From the NCBI GenBank assembly GCA_963070105.1, contig OY718808.1, positions 9,343,398 through 9,407,397 on the forward strand: a stretch of 64,000 bases of DNA, given 5' to 3'. A program made the translations under genes and the position numbers. Of the stretch, positions 49,101 to 63,000 are shown piece by piece (positions within the stretch are counted from its first letter, which is position 1; each line of letters opens with the position of its first letter). Origin of the DNA: Litomosoides sigmodontis. Lineage: Eukaryota > Nematoda > Chromadorea > Rhabditida > Onchocercidae. The notes under the pieces are model-generated. The model had not been told where the DNA came from. It did not search any database and saw only the letters and a list, made by a program, of their open reading frames with translations.

Positions 49101-52100
49101 CAAAACTTTAAAAACACAAAATTTACGCAGTGTAAATCGAACACTCGCTATCAAGAGGCCACGGAAAAATGGTTCTTGTGTAAGCGTGAAACCTCGTGCT
49201 AGCGATAAATATTGCACATTAATCCGTCTCGGAAACTCCTCTAATCTTTCACGACATCTAAAAATGATAAAGAAATTACATTTGAGATGTAAAAAAATTT
49301 CACTTTTAATAATTGGTGATTATAAAACGGGAATTGCTAGATAAGATGACCTGTTTTCGCTCATCAGCGCATCAGAGAGTTGCAGCAGCTGGCGACCAAG
49401 CAAACCATGTATGCGATGGGTTATACGACTATGCACATTAAATCCTTGCATATCACTTACCTATAATTTTTAAAAATAAAGGCCTTAATTCCAAAATATC
49501 AAGAATTTCAGGCCATGAAACGAATACCAATAAGAACAATAAGTTAAAACGAGAAAATCGAAAGAACTAACTTGGTCAAGAATATTGATAAACGGTCTAT
49601 TCAGACAAACTGACGTTGGTCCGGAGTATTTTACAATTTCTATTATTTCTTTCCTTGGTGCGTGAAATTTATCCTGAAAACAAAAAACTTCACCTAAGCA
49701 AAATAAGGTTTTTAGAAAAGATAACAACAGAAAACTGAACTGTTCAGAGAAGAGTAAAAACATTTTCTTTTCCATACAACTAAGTAGAGCATTTTGGACT
49801 TGAAAAAAACTTGCGTTCATCAATTTCTGCAGGAAGATTTACTAACTGTGCAATGACACATAAATGCAAGCAATACCTGAGACGGTCTAAACAATACGTC
49901 TAAATCGTTCACTTTCTCAGTTTTTCCACGCTTATCCTCTAAACCATTTTGTTCAGCCCATATTCGGCGTTGCCGCAATGCCGGGTCAATCGAAAGTACA
50001 CCTTTTAAACCTCGATGTCTGAACTGTAACGAGAATCACGTAGTACTTTGTTCGGTATTAACACTCCGACAAATGTTGAAAAAAATTGAAATTGGCTCTT
50101 AGTGATTCAATCTTCCACCGTTGTATAATTGATAGTTTGCGAGAGCCTCCTTCCATAAAATGTGCGATATACTTCTAAGTAGGTTAGTAGTTCTAATAAT
50201 CCTCGCAATTTGCTTTAAAACAAGTTCGAAAGCTTCCGCAGAAAACACGGATACATAATATACCGAATATGTGCATTTGATTAAATCCAAAAGCATACTT
50301 TAACCTGGTAATTTATAATACCAAATCAATTTACCACTAATAGAAATTCATTCTCACTTGATAGCAGCTAGGGACGCACTTGCCCAAGCCTAAATCCTTG
50401 GCGATTTGTTCAGCAAAATCTTCCGATAATTTTCCGACACCGTCTGAGAAAATGAACGGATCACCACAAAAATCTTTGCCACCTATCACATCGTACGTTT
50501 TGTTGTATTTTTTACGTTTCAAAATAACATCACTCTCCTGAAGTAAAGAATATAGGAGAAAAGTTAGAAAAATATCAGGTAAAGCTTAGAATTACCAGAT
50601 GATGTTTATTTGAAAAGTAAGAAAGTATTAAATTATCGAATCCAGAGAAAAGGAAGAAATGAATTGCAAATATATTCAGAAAAAACACGAAAAGATTGAA
50701 AGTGAAGGAAAAGAGTGGAAGGACCAAAAGCAAACCTAACATGTGGATTAATATGTCGCCGCACAATTATAAGAATCATATGAGAGAACAAAGCAATAAT
50801 TTTACCTTTGACTGCGTAAAACACTGCCCCATTCGAGACATTAATTTTGGAATATTAGTACGATCAAATTTGCCAAGTTTCTCACGAATCTTTTTCACCT
50901 TACCATCATTACCATCATTAAAAAAATAACATCCATTGTCACGCATTTGAGAGTTTGATGAGGCCAAGTAAACAAAGTGACAATCTGAAAAAAGAAGGAA
51001 GTAAGACGGACTGAATTCAACATGAATTACACTATGTCGAAGCTTGCAAAGCAAAGCGTACCCGATGGTCAATAAAGCGATTATCAAACCTGTTACACAA
51101 CAGTGAATTCCAATCTTTTGGTCATCATCTGATAAAAGATAAGCGGAGTAGTGAAAAAAAATGTAACAAAAGATGATTCAAAGAGCAAAACTACCGTATA
51201 TTATTGAAATAGTAATTCTCTTGATGCAAGATAATGCCTTTAATATTGTCCCGATTACTAAGCTCTCACTTGTCAACAGATTTACCGGTTGTCAAAAATT
51301 TAACAGAAAATAATGCTACAGAGTAGCTATACATGAAAGTGTTGATACGGTAATTCACAATATATTTTGCCCTTGTGAAAAGATCCTACTTGATATATAA
51401 ATTCCATGCAATAAGCAATTATGAACTGTTGTTTCAATGATGTACAATCCAGCATTGTTACGCCTCAAATGTGTACCATCATCATCACGGAATTGAATCC
51501 TTAACGCGCCGTCACCACTTTCATCAAATTCACGTAATACGCGATTTCCCATCAGTAATTCCGGAACAACAAGTAACATTCGAGTCGGCGTTATTACAGC
51601 CTAATTATTGTCATTCACAAATCATTGACATAGCCCAGTTTACAATGTACTGATTTAGATATTCCAAAAGTATATCAGGGTACAGATGGACTTTTAGTTA
51701 GCAGTGTTTCCAATCTTTTCATTCAGTTATCTAACCCTGTTCTTTAAAAATATGAATACCAAGCAAAATCACAAAACCTTTCGAACACGTTGAAATCCTT
51801 CATCGGCACTTCTTTCGTGAATTTCAGCAAGCAAGTCCTTTTTTACAAAAATGCTGTAACGTATACGGTCAAACGCACTTATCAGTGGTGGTATATTTTT
51901 CATTTCATCCACCATATTGATTAAACGCTCCAACACCTCTAGCGTTATCTTGAATAAAACAATCCAATTAAAGACTGGAATTGACGGTCGACTTTTCCTG
52001 ATTTTACTGACTGATTTTATGTTTTTTAAAATAAAGACAAGAAATATTTCACTGAACGCAAACAAGGAACAGTAAAGATATGAATCTTTGCAACGATAAT

Positions 52101-55100
52101 TTGAATGATAAACAGGTTGAGTCATTCTTATACTTTTTCCTTTAAAACTAGAAACAAATTTCAAGATCTCTTTTGTGAATGCGAAATAAAAACAAACTTT
52201 AACCAGAATGTGAAAATAAAGATCTTACAGCTTCGTCCTGCTCGTAACTTCTTACTACATGCGCTAAAAATTGATTTCTTGATTCAACGGTTCTCTGCAA
52301 AGAAATCAAATCCGAAGCTTGTAGTTTTAGTTGCAATTATATGTACAACCTAATAAAAAACAATCAATTGCTCTGTGTTAGATCTCATTCCACAGTTCTA
52401 TTTATCTCAAACGTCGGTAGGAAATAGGGAGGAGTGATTGTAAAGTAAACGATTGATAAATGATTCGGAAAAATCAATATTTCCGTAAAATGTGCATTAA
52501 AATCAGTGAAATCTTCATAAGCAATTTAGTGTGTACCAGCAACTGATCTTTAACAACAGCGCCACGTGATATTAATGCTGCAATCAAATATTCCAGTCCA
52601 AAAGAAAGTGATCTTAGCTTCTCGGACCAAGCAATATCAACTTTCGGTTCGACAGGCTGATATGATTGACCGTTTAGCAAGATTTCTCCTTCAGCAGTAT
52701 GTTTTCGATAGTCGCAACCAATCATTCGAACTGGTAAAGCTACATATCTAAAATTATTTAAGTGATTTTCATATACCTATTCACATCACACTCTACTACG
52801 TTAAAGAAAATAAGGTTTCGTCACCTGAAACTAACATGTGACAAAGCTGAATGAAACAAACAAAATAGTAGGTCCTGTGCAAATTTTAATATCGCAAGTC
52901 AATTTTAGCTTATAGGAAAATTTGAATCTTCCTAATTGTCAAAATTTTCAACGAACTTTTATTAATAGTGCTGAAAAATTGAAGATACACCTCATTTATT
53001 AAAAAAAAAAAAATCAACATCGCTCACTCGTCCACGGGAAAATATAAAAGCTTCACATTCGCGAATTCAATCGGAAGGTTTACACGAGCATGCAATCTAC
53101 TCAGCAGCCTGTACAACAGATCATCCTAGAATACAAAAAGAAATCATTACCCTCATAATAGAACCGAAATTCAACAAATAAATTTAGCAATTTATATCCG
53201 GCAGCCAGAGCACACAAACTTGGAAACCAAAACTATCCCATACACTCATCGTTTCCGTGAACTGCAAACAAAAGACTGGACTGTCGTTAATAGCTGTAAT
53301 TGCCAAGTTTGTATCTTTCGTGTAATCCGCCTCTGGATAATATCTGCAAACATGTTCATTTTAACTATAACTAAAGCTCCGTACATTGTTACGTCAAATG
53401 AGAAGTGAGCAATGGATGTAATTCTTGTTTCGCTTCCCTCAGGTTTCAAAATCCAGAAACAAATTTACAACCGACCTGAATCGATCGCTTGCTATTTCCA
53501 CTCTGGACCCTCGTTGAAAATTCACTTTCTGACGAAATCTACGTATTTCAGGAGGGTAATTTAGATGGAAGTAAATTCGCGTTGCGCATGTTTCTTGGTT
53601 TGTGTCAACCAAAATGCGACGTAAAGAAGTGTAATGAACCTGAAAATACAGCTCTTTTGAAACAATTACTGAAAAACAAATTACAATTCGTCACTGATAT
53701 ATAATTCCTTATTGGCACAGAACTAAAAGCTGGTACCAATGCAATTCGCATCTAATTACATTACTAATAACCTGGTTTTAAGAAATATTTAAATTTTAAG
53801 AATAGTATGGTATAACCATATACTACTACACATTCAGTTCGTTTACTATCTACATTAGAATAATCCAACAAAAAGAACAAAGGAATCTAAACTCAAAACG
53901 AAAAAGTTTCAAAAAATCACTAAAGGCAAAAGTGGATAGGAATCACAAGGAGTCCACCTTTAAAGCAAACATGGATCCCTCCACAAGTTTTTCATTGTTC
54001 AGTTTGCCTATTTCTCGGACTCTGTAGCCTGAAATATCAATCTTTCGGAAGAACGGATATTGAAATTTTATGCCTAAAATGCTGTGAATTTTTATGAATT
54101 TAATCTCAGTAAATGTCCGATTGGTCATGGTATACTACAGCAACTTGGCATTTCAACTTTCACAGTAACCTCTCTTCTTTTCTCATCGACACGAAACATG
54201 CAGAAGTTAAAACATATACACCTTTGGTCCAAGTTCTGTGAATGAGAAAGTGAAGAACAGAAAAATACGAATCTCCCCATCGTTATTTGATCATTCATGT
54301 ATATTTCAGCAATACGTTAATTTGATTTCAACAAAAAAATACAGGAAGAAACAAACCATCCAAGACAGCGAATCGTACGGTGAATATATTTCGGTCATGT
54401 TCAAAATCAACGTACATCGGAGTACACACTTCGTGAGAAGATAAGTTTGCTAACACCTTGATGTATTCTGCCAATCTCGTTTCACTAATCCGGTCAGGCA
54501 TTTTTCGGATGAAATGTGAACAAAAGGTTCCGGGATCAAGCAAACTGCCATGATAGATGGAGTGTACGGCAATTTGGAGCTCAGCTGACCTGACAATTAA
54601 TATGTTTCATAAAATTTGAAGCCGTACATAATAGAGTTCCTCTTATTGATAGTGACAACGAAAAGAAAGCAGCTGTAGCAGAAACTTTCACAGCAAACTA
54701 AAATAACTGGACTTGGCCATTAAACGCGTGCTAGTGGTTCAGGCTTATGGTGAAAAGGTTTTATAACTCACAACTCACAGCTAGTTAAGAGAAGTAGTAT
54801 AACTCCAAAACTAAGGATAAAGGTGAGATATTCCCAGACATACGAATATGAATAGATTATTCAAAGCTAAAGAATGTGCTTTCATTAAGGCAAAACTGCA
54901 ATATTGGTATAAAAGTTAAAATGCACAGTATTGGTATTAAAAGGAAAGTAAGAAATAACACGAATCAGACAGTGAAGTTTTTGAGAATAGTGGGTTACAT
55001 CACATATACTAACAGTGGATTCAATCTCTTATTGGTTTAAGTGCTAATCGTGAGATCGGCAAAAAACCACCATAATGCACTGCCTCGCAGAAGCAAAGTT

Positions 55101-56117
55101 TCCCAGTGTCACTTATAGGCGTGTTTCTTTTGAACAAACAAACAAGCAATTCTGTGGAATGAGTCAGTCCACAGAATTTTTTTCCTGAGTCATGTAGTAG
55201 TCAAATTCTACCGGAAAAAATTTGATGTTTTACGTAAAACATCGAAACTACCACTTGATTTTTAAGAGATTCTTATAGTTTGAATTAAAATCTTGAAAAG
55301 CAAACAGGCAATCATCCGTGAAAAAACCACGTTCTGTCGTTTGAAGTATTGGTGTATGCTTCCCAAAAAATTCATTAGTTAAAGCTTGAAACGTCGACAC
55401 CATTTTGAGAAATGCTCGCTCCCAGCAAGAGGACATTACCTATTAAGAAATAGTCAAGGCAATAAAAGCGGAAATGAAAGGAAGAAAAACGAGAAATAAT
55501 TAAAAGTTAATTAAATTTAAGGGAAAAGAAGCACGAAGATAGAATTGAAGATAATATCGAAAGACAGGAAAACCAGAAAATAACTCTCGGAATTTCTAAA
55601 ATAAAGCAAAAAATTTACATCAACACGAAGTTCAATCCACGGACTTCCATAATCGTGTATTTCAACTCTGTGTTCTGTGATATCAAGTCCAACTCTCAAA
55701 TTTTTTTCACCGAATGTTCCAATTTTCTACAATATTCATTTCAAATGTTTGTGTTACAAAATCGTTTTCCTCATATTTCAAGCAAGAAGTACGACAAGCA
55801 CTAGCTGAAATTACAAATTAGCAACAAGTATTATTAAGCAACAAAATATTGAATGGGTTTCCCACACGGTATTACCTCAGAATTTAAATTATCAAATCCG
55901 CCCGTCATAATCAATTACTAGTTAGTACCGCAGACTGATTATGCAGACATTCGATGATTTCTATTTTATTATGAAATCTCGGATAGCTTACAGGTATAAT
56001 GTTTTTCAACTGCTCAATTAGTTCAACATCCAAGGATAATAAAATGACGTTTAGAGGCAATGGTTCTTTCCATCCTTTCCCTTCATTTACTTCATCAACT
56101 TTCTCGTATACTGCCAT
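43117..56117 (-). CDS. RNA-dependent RNA polymerase, EGO-1/RRF-1 type
   Basis: About 35 exons over 13 kb. The first two are 56117–55992 (start [16 protein letters not shown]) and 55726–55619, both phase 0; the last ends at a TGA at 43117. Such enzymes copy target transcripts into secondary small interfering RNAs for Argonautes in nematode RNAi. Family segments appear in order: [16 protein letters not shown] (about 54580), ARIYF-type region (53580), [15 protein letters not shown] (51590), [19 protein letters not shown] (50980), [18 protein letters not shown] (50460), [18 protein letters not shown] (50020), [13 protein letters not shown] (49610) and [19 protein letters not shown] (48820). The catalytic motif [15 protein letters not shown] is near 47800, intact with three Asp. 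C-terminal exons run to 43.1 kb ([14 protein letters not shown], and [14 protein letters not shown] at the end). Many exon borders were read only approximately. Assignment to EGO-1 versus RRF-1 is not possible here. Confidence 0.95.
55148..55178. repeat. Inverted repeat with 11-bp perfect arms
   Basis: AATTCTGTGGA and TCCACAGAATT are separated by 9 bases. It lies in an intron of the RNA-dependent RNA polymerase gene. Confidence 0.8.
55224..55243. repeat. Perfect 20-bp palindrome
   Basis: GATGTTTTACGTAAAACATC is its own reverse complement. It lies 45 bp from the preceding inverted repeat and just downstream, in transcript direction, of the exon around 55255–55440. Confidence 0.85.
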
Positions 56118-56545
56118 CGCTAGCTGAAATGACTTTGAAAATATTCTAAGGTCTATGATTTAAGCAGATTAGTGGAAGGGAAATGAAATATAAGGACTTA
56201 TGGGCATGTTGTGAAACGTTTAACATTTATCAAACTGAATCTGAATCATCATGGGTGTCCCAATCGTTCCAAATGTTTCACCTTTCTGTTACAATGTTTG
56301 ATATTTTCCCGTTTCTTTTGGGGAGCTCAACAGATGTTAAGAATGCAGTTTCATGTTTTCAAATACATTGTCCATTCGGATTCTCAACAGTTTTCAAAAA
56401 ATACCAAAAATACTGGAACTCTCTATAGAATCTTTATCAAAATCAAATCATAAATGAACATATTAAGAAATTATAACATTTGGAAACTGCTGCATAACAA
56501 AAGGATGCATTCGACAATAAACTACTCATAGCATGAACGAACACG

Positions 56546-58853
56546 TCATAAACTTAATCGTAGCACATAAATTTCACCATCATCAGCGGCACCAATGAGT
56601 AGCCTACTTTCAAGCGGGTTCCAATTCAAACAGTTGATTTCTGAAGGCAGTTTGTAGCTTTCACAGCATTCTTCTAGAATAGGGTTGTCTCTTACATTAT
56701 TCAAGCGGTACAACCTGAAAACAATACAAACAATCACTAGATAATAGGCGAAAGTCCTCTGAATTATTAACATCCCAGTGCCATTTTCGAGAAACAAGTG
56801 AGTTTAGGTGGGCAGGTAGATAGTAGTAATGTTCTTGGACTCAACCAGATTTTTTGTAGAACATAAATTCCGATAATATGCGGCTGGTAGGGAGGTTATA
56901 AAAAAAATAACCAAATCCGACATGCAACATAAGTAAAACTTTTCAAGAATTGCAAAACCTTATTTCTCCATCTCCTCCACCAACAGCAATGATACCATGC
57001 AATTTATTCCACGAAACAGTATATAGCGGCCATTTCGTTTTTACGCATACATTTGTCACTTTACTCCATTTACTTCGAGACGCCATCAGACCCACTCCTT
57101 GTCTCATCCAAATCTAAAAACATCAAAAAGAGACGACTACTCCGTGAATTAACAGCTGTGGAAGAGCCTTAAATTCCTTTACCATGAGGTCCAAAAACTT
57201 AAGGATAAAATGTCTGACACAGCTACTCTTGATCAAGACGATACTGAATATGCGCAAAACTTTCTGTGGCAATAACGATAATGCTTTATAAACTAATAAA
57301 GTTGAGTTCAACTTCGCACTGAAAAAATGAGTCACAATGAATGAAAATAATTCTCACATTAACATAGAAGTCAGCTCCTACAGTTACAAGAGCGTTACCA
57401 TCATCTGAGAAATCAGCTGACCATACGGTCGACTGATGAGCATTATCGATTTTCTCTTGTGTTATCCAGTCTTCGCCATCAAATCGATAAAATCGAATTG
57501 AGCAATCATAACTGCATGACACCAATAACTAAATTACATGCGGTATTAAAGCGTTAATCTGTTGGTACACTTTTTCCTTTATAAATTTTCTAAAAATTAT
57601 GAAAAATTGAATAAAAACTCGAAATATAGTACAATTTCTCGACTTGCAACGCAAAAACAATCCTAAGAGATAGAATACGCTCGTGATGAAGGACATTAAA
57701 CTACTGCTAACAATTTTTTAAAGGATAGAAGAAAAAGATTCCAAGAAGTCTGGTAAATACCTCATCAATTGGATGCCACACCACAAATTTGACGTCTTGT
57801 GTATGAGATTGTAAAATTGATGCGATCTCAAAATCTTCGCTTTCATCTACTGCAATTCATTTATTTAAATAAAAAGCTCAAAAGTGTAGAAATAATACTT
57901 CAATTTTTTGATCGAAATAAGTCAGTTACTCACACTGCCAGAACCAAACCGATTTATCGCGACTGCAGGTTGCCAAACATTCCCCGGATGGTGAGAACGC
58001 ACAACATTTCACTTCATTTTCATGACCTTCCAAACGATTTATTTCCTCGTAATCATTACTGAAAAAAAAACTTGACGTTAACTGTAAAAATATCTAAACA
58101 CATTCTTGCAGCTTCCTCGGTGTAAGAATCATTTTCGTAGAAATGCTAAGACTCCGTCCGGTTTTTTAGACCGCAGTTGGTGATAAAAGTTAATCTTTCA
58201 GCAAAGAGTAGGAAAGACATGGCCCGAAAAAGATGTGGTTCATCACATAACTATCTTTGCCAGATTCCAGAGCAACTGTGGAACTGGAATTCAGCTTTTG
58301 AACATCACTTTCAGCAATAGGAACAACATCTCACCTTGATGCAGCAAGATACTTTCTCCGACAAGAATATTCTCTTTTTGTCCTTATAAAAAAATCAATT
58401 TCGAAAAATTTGCATAAATCTTGATATCTAAATGACTTATTCTCTAAAATGATGCTTACTTGCATAGCTGATGCACAACAACAGCAGCATCAAAACCAGC
58501 TGAAGCCAAGAATTTATCATTTGGCGAAAATGAGACGTGTCGAACAGCTCTGCTATGAGAACCCCTTATTGTTCCAGAATACGTTAGATACGGCGCAACT
58601 AAATCATTTTGAGTTAATTTTCATCTTTTAACGAATAACTTCTAATAATTTACTCCGTCCGGTATGAAATGTCGATCAAACTTAAACAAAATTCAAGAAG
58701 CAACCGAAAATCACCATCAATGCGTTTCCATAGTTTTATCGTTTTATCATCACCACAGCTTGCAAGCGTCGTGCCAGCATGATTCCACTGTACGCACCAT
58801 ACTCGACATGCTACGTCACAAGAATGAGTAAGTTTATTTACGTCGTCGATCAT
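56546..58853 (-). CDS. Cytosolic Fe-S protein assembly factor CIAO1 (WD40)
   Basis: Seven WD40-type exons on the minus strand, about 58853–58690, 58610–58470, 58060–57940, 57850–57765, 57530–57360, 57115–56960 and 56717–56546. CIAO1 is the seven-bladed propeller of the CIA targeting complex, handing Fe-S clusters to cytosolic and nuclear apoproteins. Diagnostic stretches are [55 protein letters not shown] then [29 protein letters not shown] and the closing [20 protein letters not shown]. The start codon at 58853 follows an acceptor at about 58862 (TTTCAG), possibly a trans-splice site; an overlapping ATG just upstream is out of frame. The final blade is somewhat degraded, reading [11 protein letters not shown] where a W is usual. 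The polymerase gene begins 429 bp downstream on the same strand. Confidence 0.93.
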
Positions 58854-60079
58854 GACATATGAAATTTCTGAAACTATTAACATATAACCATTCTGCTCCT
58901 TACGGCTAATCATCATTTCATGCAAACCATGCCCTAATCGACCGTAACGTCATTAAGCTGTTATCAGCTAACAGGTTACATCCCAACAACAAGAGCTAAT
59001 GAAGAGTAAGAAAATCATAACATAATGACAAATCCCGATGGAGAGTTATCCTCCCGTTGATTTGCAGACATTTGCAGCTAAATGACAACGCTAACTTTGT
59101 GCATGGTTTTCATTTGCCTGAGAACGGGAAAGAGATCATCTTGATAACTCGATTTTTCATTGTCTACGATAGCATGGAAAGCAAGCACGGGTTATACATG
59201 CAACCAACCATTGAAGGAAAACTTATAGGAAGGAAGGAACATTTATTCACTGAAAACATGCATTAATAAAGGCAGAAGAACGGTAGTTATTAAAAAGATG
59301 TATTCAACTTCAACCGATCACAAGATCTTTCGATGCAAAGTGTACAAGGCAAATCGTGTAAAGGATAGGAGTAAGGTTTTAACGCTCATCAACCATTTTG
59401 AAGTAGAAGCAGCAGAAAGATAACAGCACATGCTCGCTACCTTAAGAAATAAGTGCACCTATTGACACAAATGTGTCTGTAGAAATTACATATGCGAACT
59501 GAAATGAAACTTAAAACATAAAACGCACATTACATTCGGTGATTGTTCAATGGAAACATTTTTGAAAATATTGGTCTTTCAGATATTCCGCATCTTGTAA
59601 GAGAAATTTTTTGAATACTCCATCATCGTTTTGTGATTTCCAAGAAAAAATCTTTCCACAAGAAATGAGTGAAGAAAAGGGATGAGTCCATTTTTCCAAA
59701 CCAAATCTCTTGAAATATGCTTTCCATTTCATCGTCACCACGATCTCTTCGCTTATGCTATAATGTACGACAAAACTACAGTTTCCTTGATGTATTCTGA
59801 ACAACTTATATAATGAAGAGATCAAAAACCGAATAACAGAAAAACAATTTCCAACTAGAAATTATTTACAAAACAGTCAGTAACAAAAACAGTGGAGTAA
59901 AACAACGACTTATTCATAACAGAGGAAAAAAATCGTAATTTTTAACAAACTAAATTTTGAGAAAAACGTCATAACTTGAAGACAGCAGTACAAAAAATTT
60001 ACAATGTACATTGAACCAACGAAAACACGTATAAAAAACCAAATAAGTCCCACAATCAGGAACCAAGTTCTGTTCATAA
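58854..60079. other. Spacer between FRMD8-like and CIAO1 genes
   Basis: About 1.2 kb, probably the 3' UTR of the FRMD8-like gene and the promoter of CIAO1. A minus-strand open frame at 59825–59547 (92 codons, containing KWKAYFKRFGLEKWTHPF) has no clear splice context and was not recognised. Confidence 0.35.
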
Positions 60080-63000
60080 TTACATCACTTCCAGCAAAAC
60101 TCTTAGTGAACCATGTGCTTCCAGACAATGGCCATCAGAGTCAAGTGTAGCCAAACACAGTTTATTCATACTGCTGATAAATGGGCTCGGTATACTACAG
60201 ACGTCCGCCGAACTTCGACTGGTGCCACTATTTCCTCCAGTCCGCTCATTTGTATGAGATGAGCTTGAGGAACTCGTGCACCGACTACCAATAACTTCCA
60301 AATTGAGGCTGTGGATGTTACGTCCATTTACCTTGAAAAGCATTAATAAAAACAAGATCAAAAGATTCATACATCTATCAGAAACATGTTTCAAATACTT
60401 CAAAGAAATCGTGAAGTTAAGAACTATGTATCGCTTACTTATCCTACTGAAAGGATAAAGTAAAAATTTCATTTATTCAAGAGCTCTAAGCACGTATTTC
60501 TTACAACACTACATCAGAATTCGCAACATTGATCCACAAATATAGTGTTCCACATATCACACTGCTCAACTGTTAAAATGCTGGACATTAAGGTTTCTTG
60601 CGTGCCCATACTAAATGTGGTATTCAAAAAACTACATCAGCTACGGATGCTAGCCGACCATAATTTTCACTTACTGAAATATTAACTATATGTGCGTTAT
60701 CATCCGTATTGCTATTACCAGGTACTGCTTCGCTAAAATCTAGCCACTCGTCACGTTCCCCCTCTACTTTTTGACAATTTATATGCCTCAAATTTGGAAT
60801 TATACCACCACCATTTCGTTCCAACAGTCTCGTTAGAGAATTCATGAGCGCTTCAATCATAATAGCCTGTTTGCTAAATACCTAAAATGGTCATATTTCA
60901 TGAAAATGAAAAAATGATAATTAAAACTGGTATCATTTCTATTTTTCAAAGGATAATATGATTTGGCAATTACATATACAAAGCAGATTCAGAAATGACA
61001 GGAAAACTAGCCTAAGACTAATTCTTAAAAGTCTAATAAATAGGGTACCACATGAAGAAAAGTTAAAAAAATACTAAAACCACTTGCTGCTACATAAAAT
61101 GTTATACCTGAAGCACCTTCATTTTTTCCGAAAATTTTAACACTTCAGCTTCAGAATCTAAAGTGCGATCGATTATAAATGAATTATCGGGAAAAGTCAA
61201 GAGGAAACACGGGCATTCAAATAAACTAACTGCAGATACGGCAACTTCAAAATGACTGAAAATTATGACTGAAATTCAAAGGAATTCCGCGGTGGTAAAT
61301 GTGTACAACATGGGAATTAAAAAAATGGTAATCGTTAGTGATAATATGATGTCCACAATAAAAAAGCATGGAATGCACGAGAACAATGAAAAGTTGCAAA
61401 AATTTCTTCATCTAATATCGGCGAATTCAATGCCAGGAAAGCAATAAAAATGAACTACAGAAATTCTGCTTAAAAGAGGAACACTCTCCAAAAATTTTGT
61501 CACTACCATAAGTTACTGCTTTTGTAATTTATAAGTAATCAAAAGAATTTAAGGAAATGAACTCGTCAAAACAGCGACAATCACAATCAAGAAGTCGTTG
61601 CACGAGCAGAACTTCCTGTTTTACTTCATCGATCAATGTAACGTATCCACAGCTGACTCCAATAAGAACCTGGATTTAATCAATGCACACTTCCATGGAT
61701 GATTTCAAAACAGATTAAAACTTCCGCCTAATTTTTGAAACACGACACGTCTCATCATATGTACTTTACTAACGCTTTGTTCGGTCAATTCCGAAATGCA
61801 GCAGTGGCGAAGAAATTTATGTGCAGAAAATTCTCAAGAGAAACGAAAACAGATCTAATATGCATTAAATATAAAAGACACCGGAGTATCTGATGCTGTC
61901 ACAGAAAGTATCATTTTCTTGATTTCCTTCAACGGTCCTCCTGATGGTCGTTCGACGTACCCACGAAAAAAAGCAGCCCTGGAAAGATTAAAATCAATAT
62001 ACCGTATTAGAAACTTCAACTGACGTACAGGAGTTCGTTATTCAAATTATAAGGTTTCCATAAATCTCAACACAGTTACGGTTAAAAAAAGTGTAATTAT
62101 TTTAATTAAGATAGTCATGACAAATCTTAACAAGTAGGAAAAATTAAAATAAAGCTTGCCCATAAAAAGGTATATTGCGGACAATACTAAGATATGTCTT
62201 TCGGCAGTTATGTTTGCTCTCGAAATTCAGTTTTATGTTTTGATATTCCTCAAGGACCCGTGTTTCCAAACCTTTGCAACCAATAACCGGAATACCAAAC
62301 AAGTGAAACGTCCTCACGTTATGTCTGTATTTCAGCGGAAAAAACGTCTCTATCTCCTCTCTGCAAAATCATCCCCACTGCTACAAAAATAAATCATTAC
62401 TATACAAGTAACCATATTTATCTAAAATGTCGAAATTGTAATAAAAAGGTCACAAACCCAAATATATCTAGAACATCCAAGTCTTCTTTCGGTTCTAGAT
62501 CAATAGCCATTTGTAAGGCTGCCAATTTTATACTTAATTCGATATCACAGACATATCGGCCATTTAAAACTTCCTGCTTTGCAGTTCTATACAATATATC
62601 CGTTAATATTTCATTCGTATAATCTTGATCCAGCTGAAGAGTTTGTACATAAATTTGAACTGGTGACGTTTCATTTCTCTTTCATCTCTTTCAAATCTCT
62701 TAGTGAATTATTTTGCAGTTTCTAACACTACATATAAAAAAAGTTAAAGCGGGCTTTACTTGACGCTCTCGTTCAACGGAAAGCTGCACATTGCGTTTTA
62801 ATACAAGAAGCGGTTCGTCAGCAACTGATTCACTACTTTCGGCGCTCGTAAATCGCTGGAGAAATTGCATCCAGCTTTTCCGGATCTCATATGGATTATG
62901 ATGTGGCTTCAGTTGCACTTCTGCAAAATCGAGAAACATAAAATTGGTTTTATGTAAATATATGCATACACATCATGGGGATTATAAAAAAGCCTTAAAA

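Noticed and set aside
55876..55908. Alternative polymerase start [11 protein letters not shown] two bases after a stop
   Set aside because: The exon 56117–55992 has a good donor (CCT|GTAAGC) and joins the 55726 exon in phase 0, so this stretch is better read as intron.
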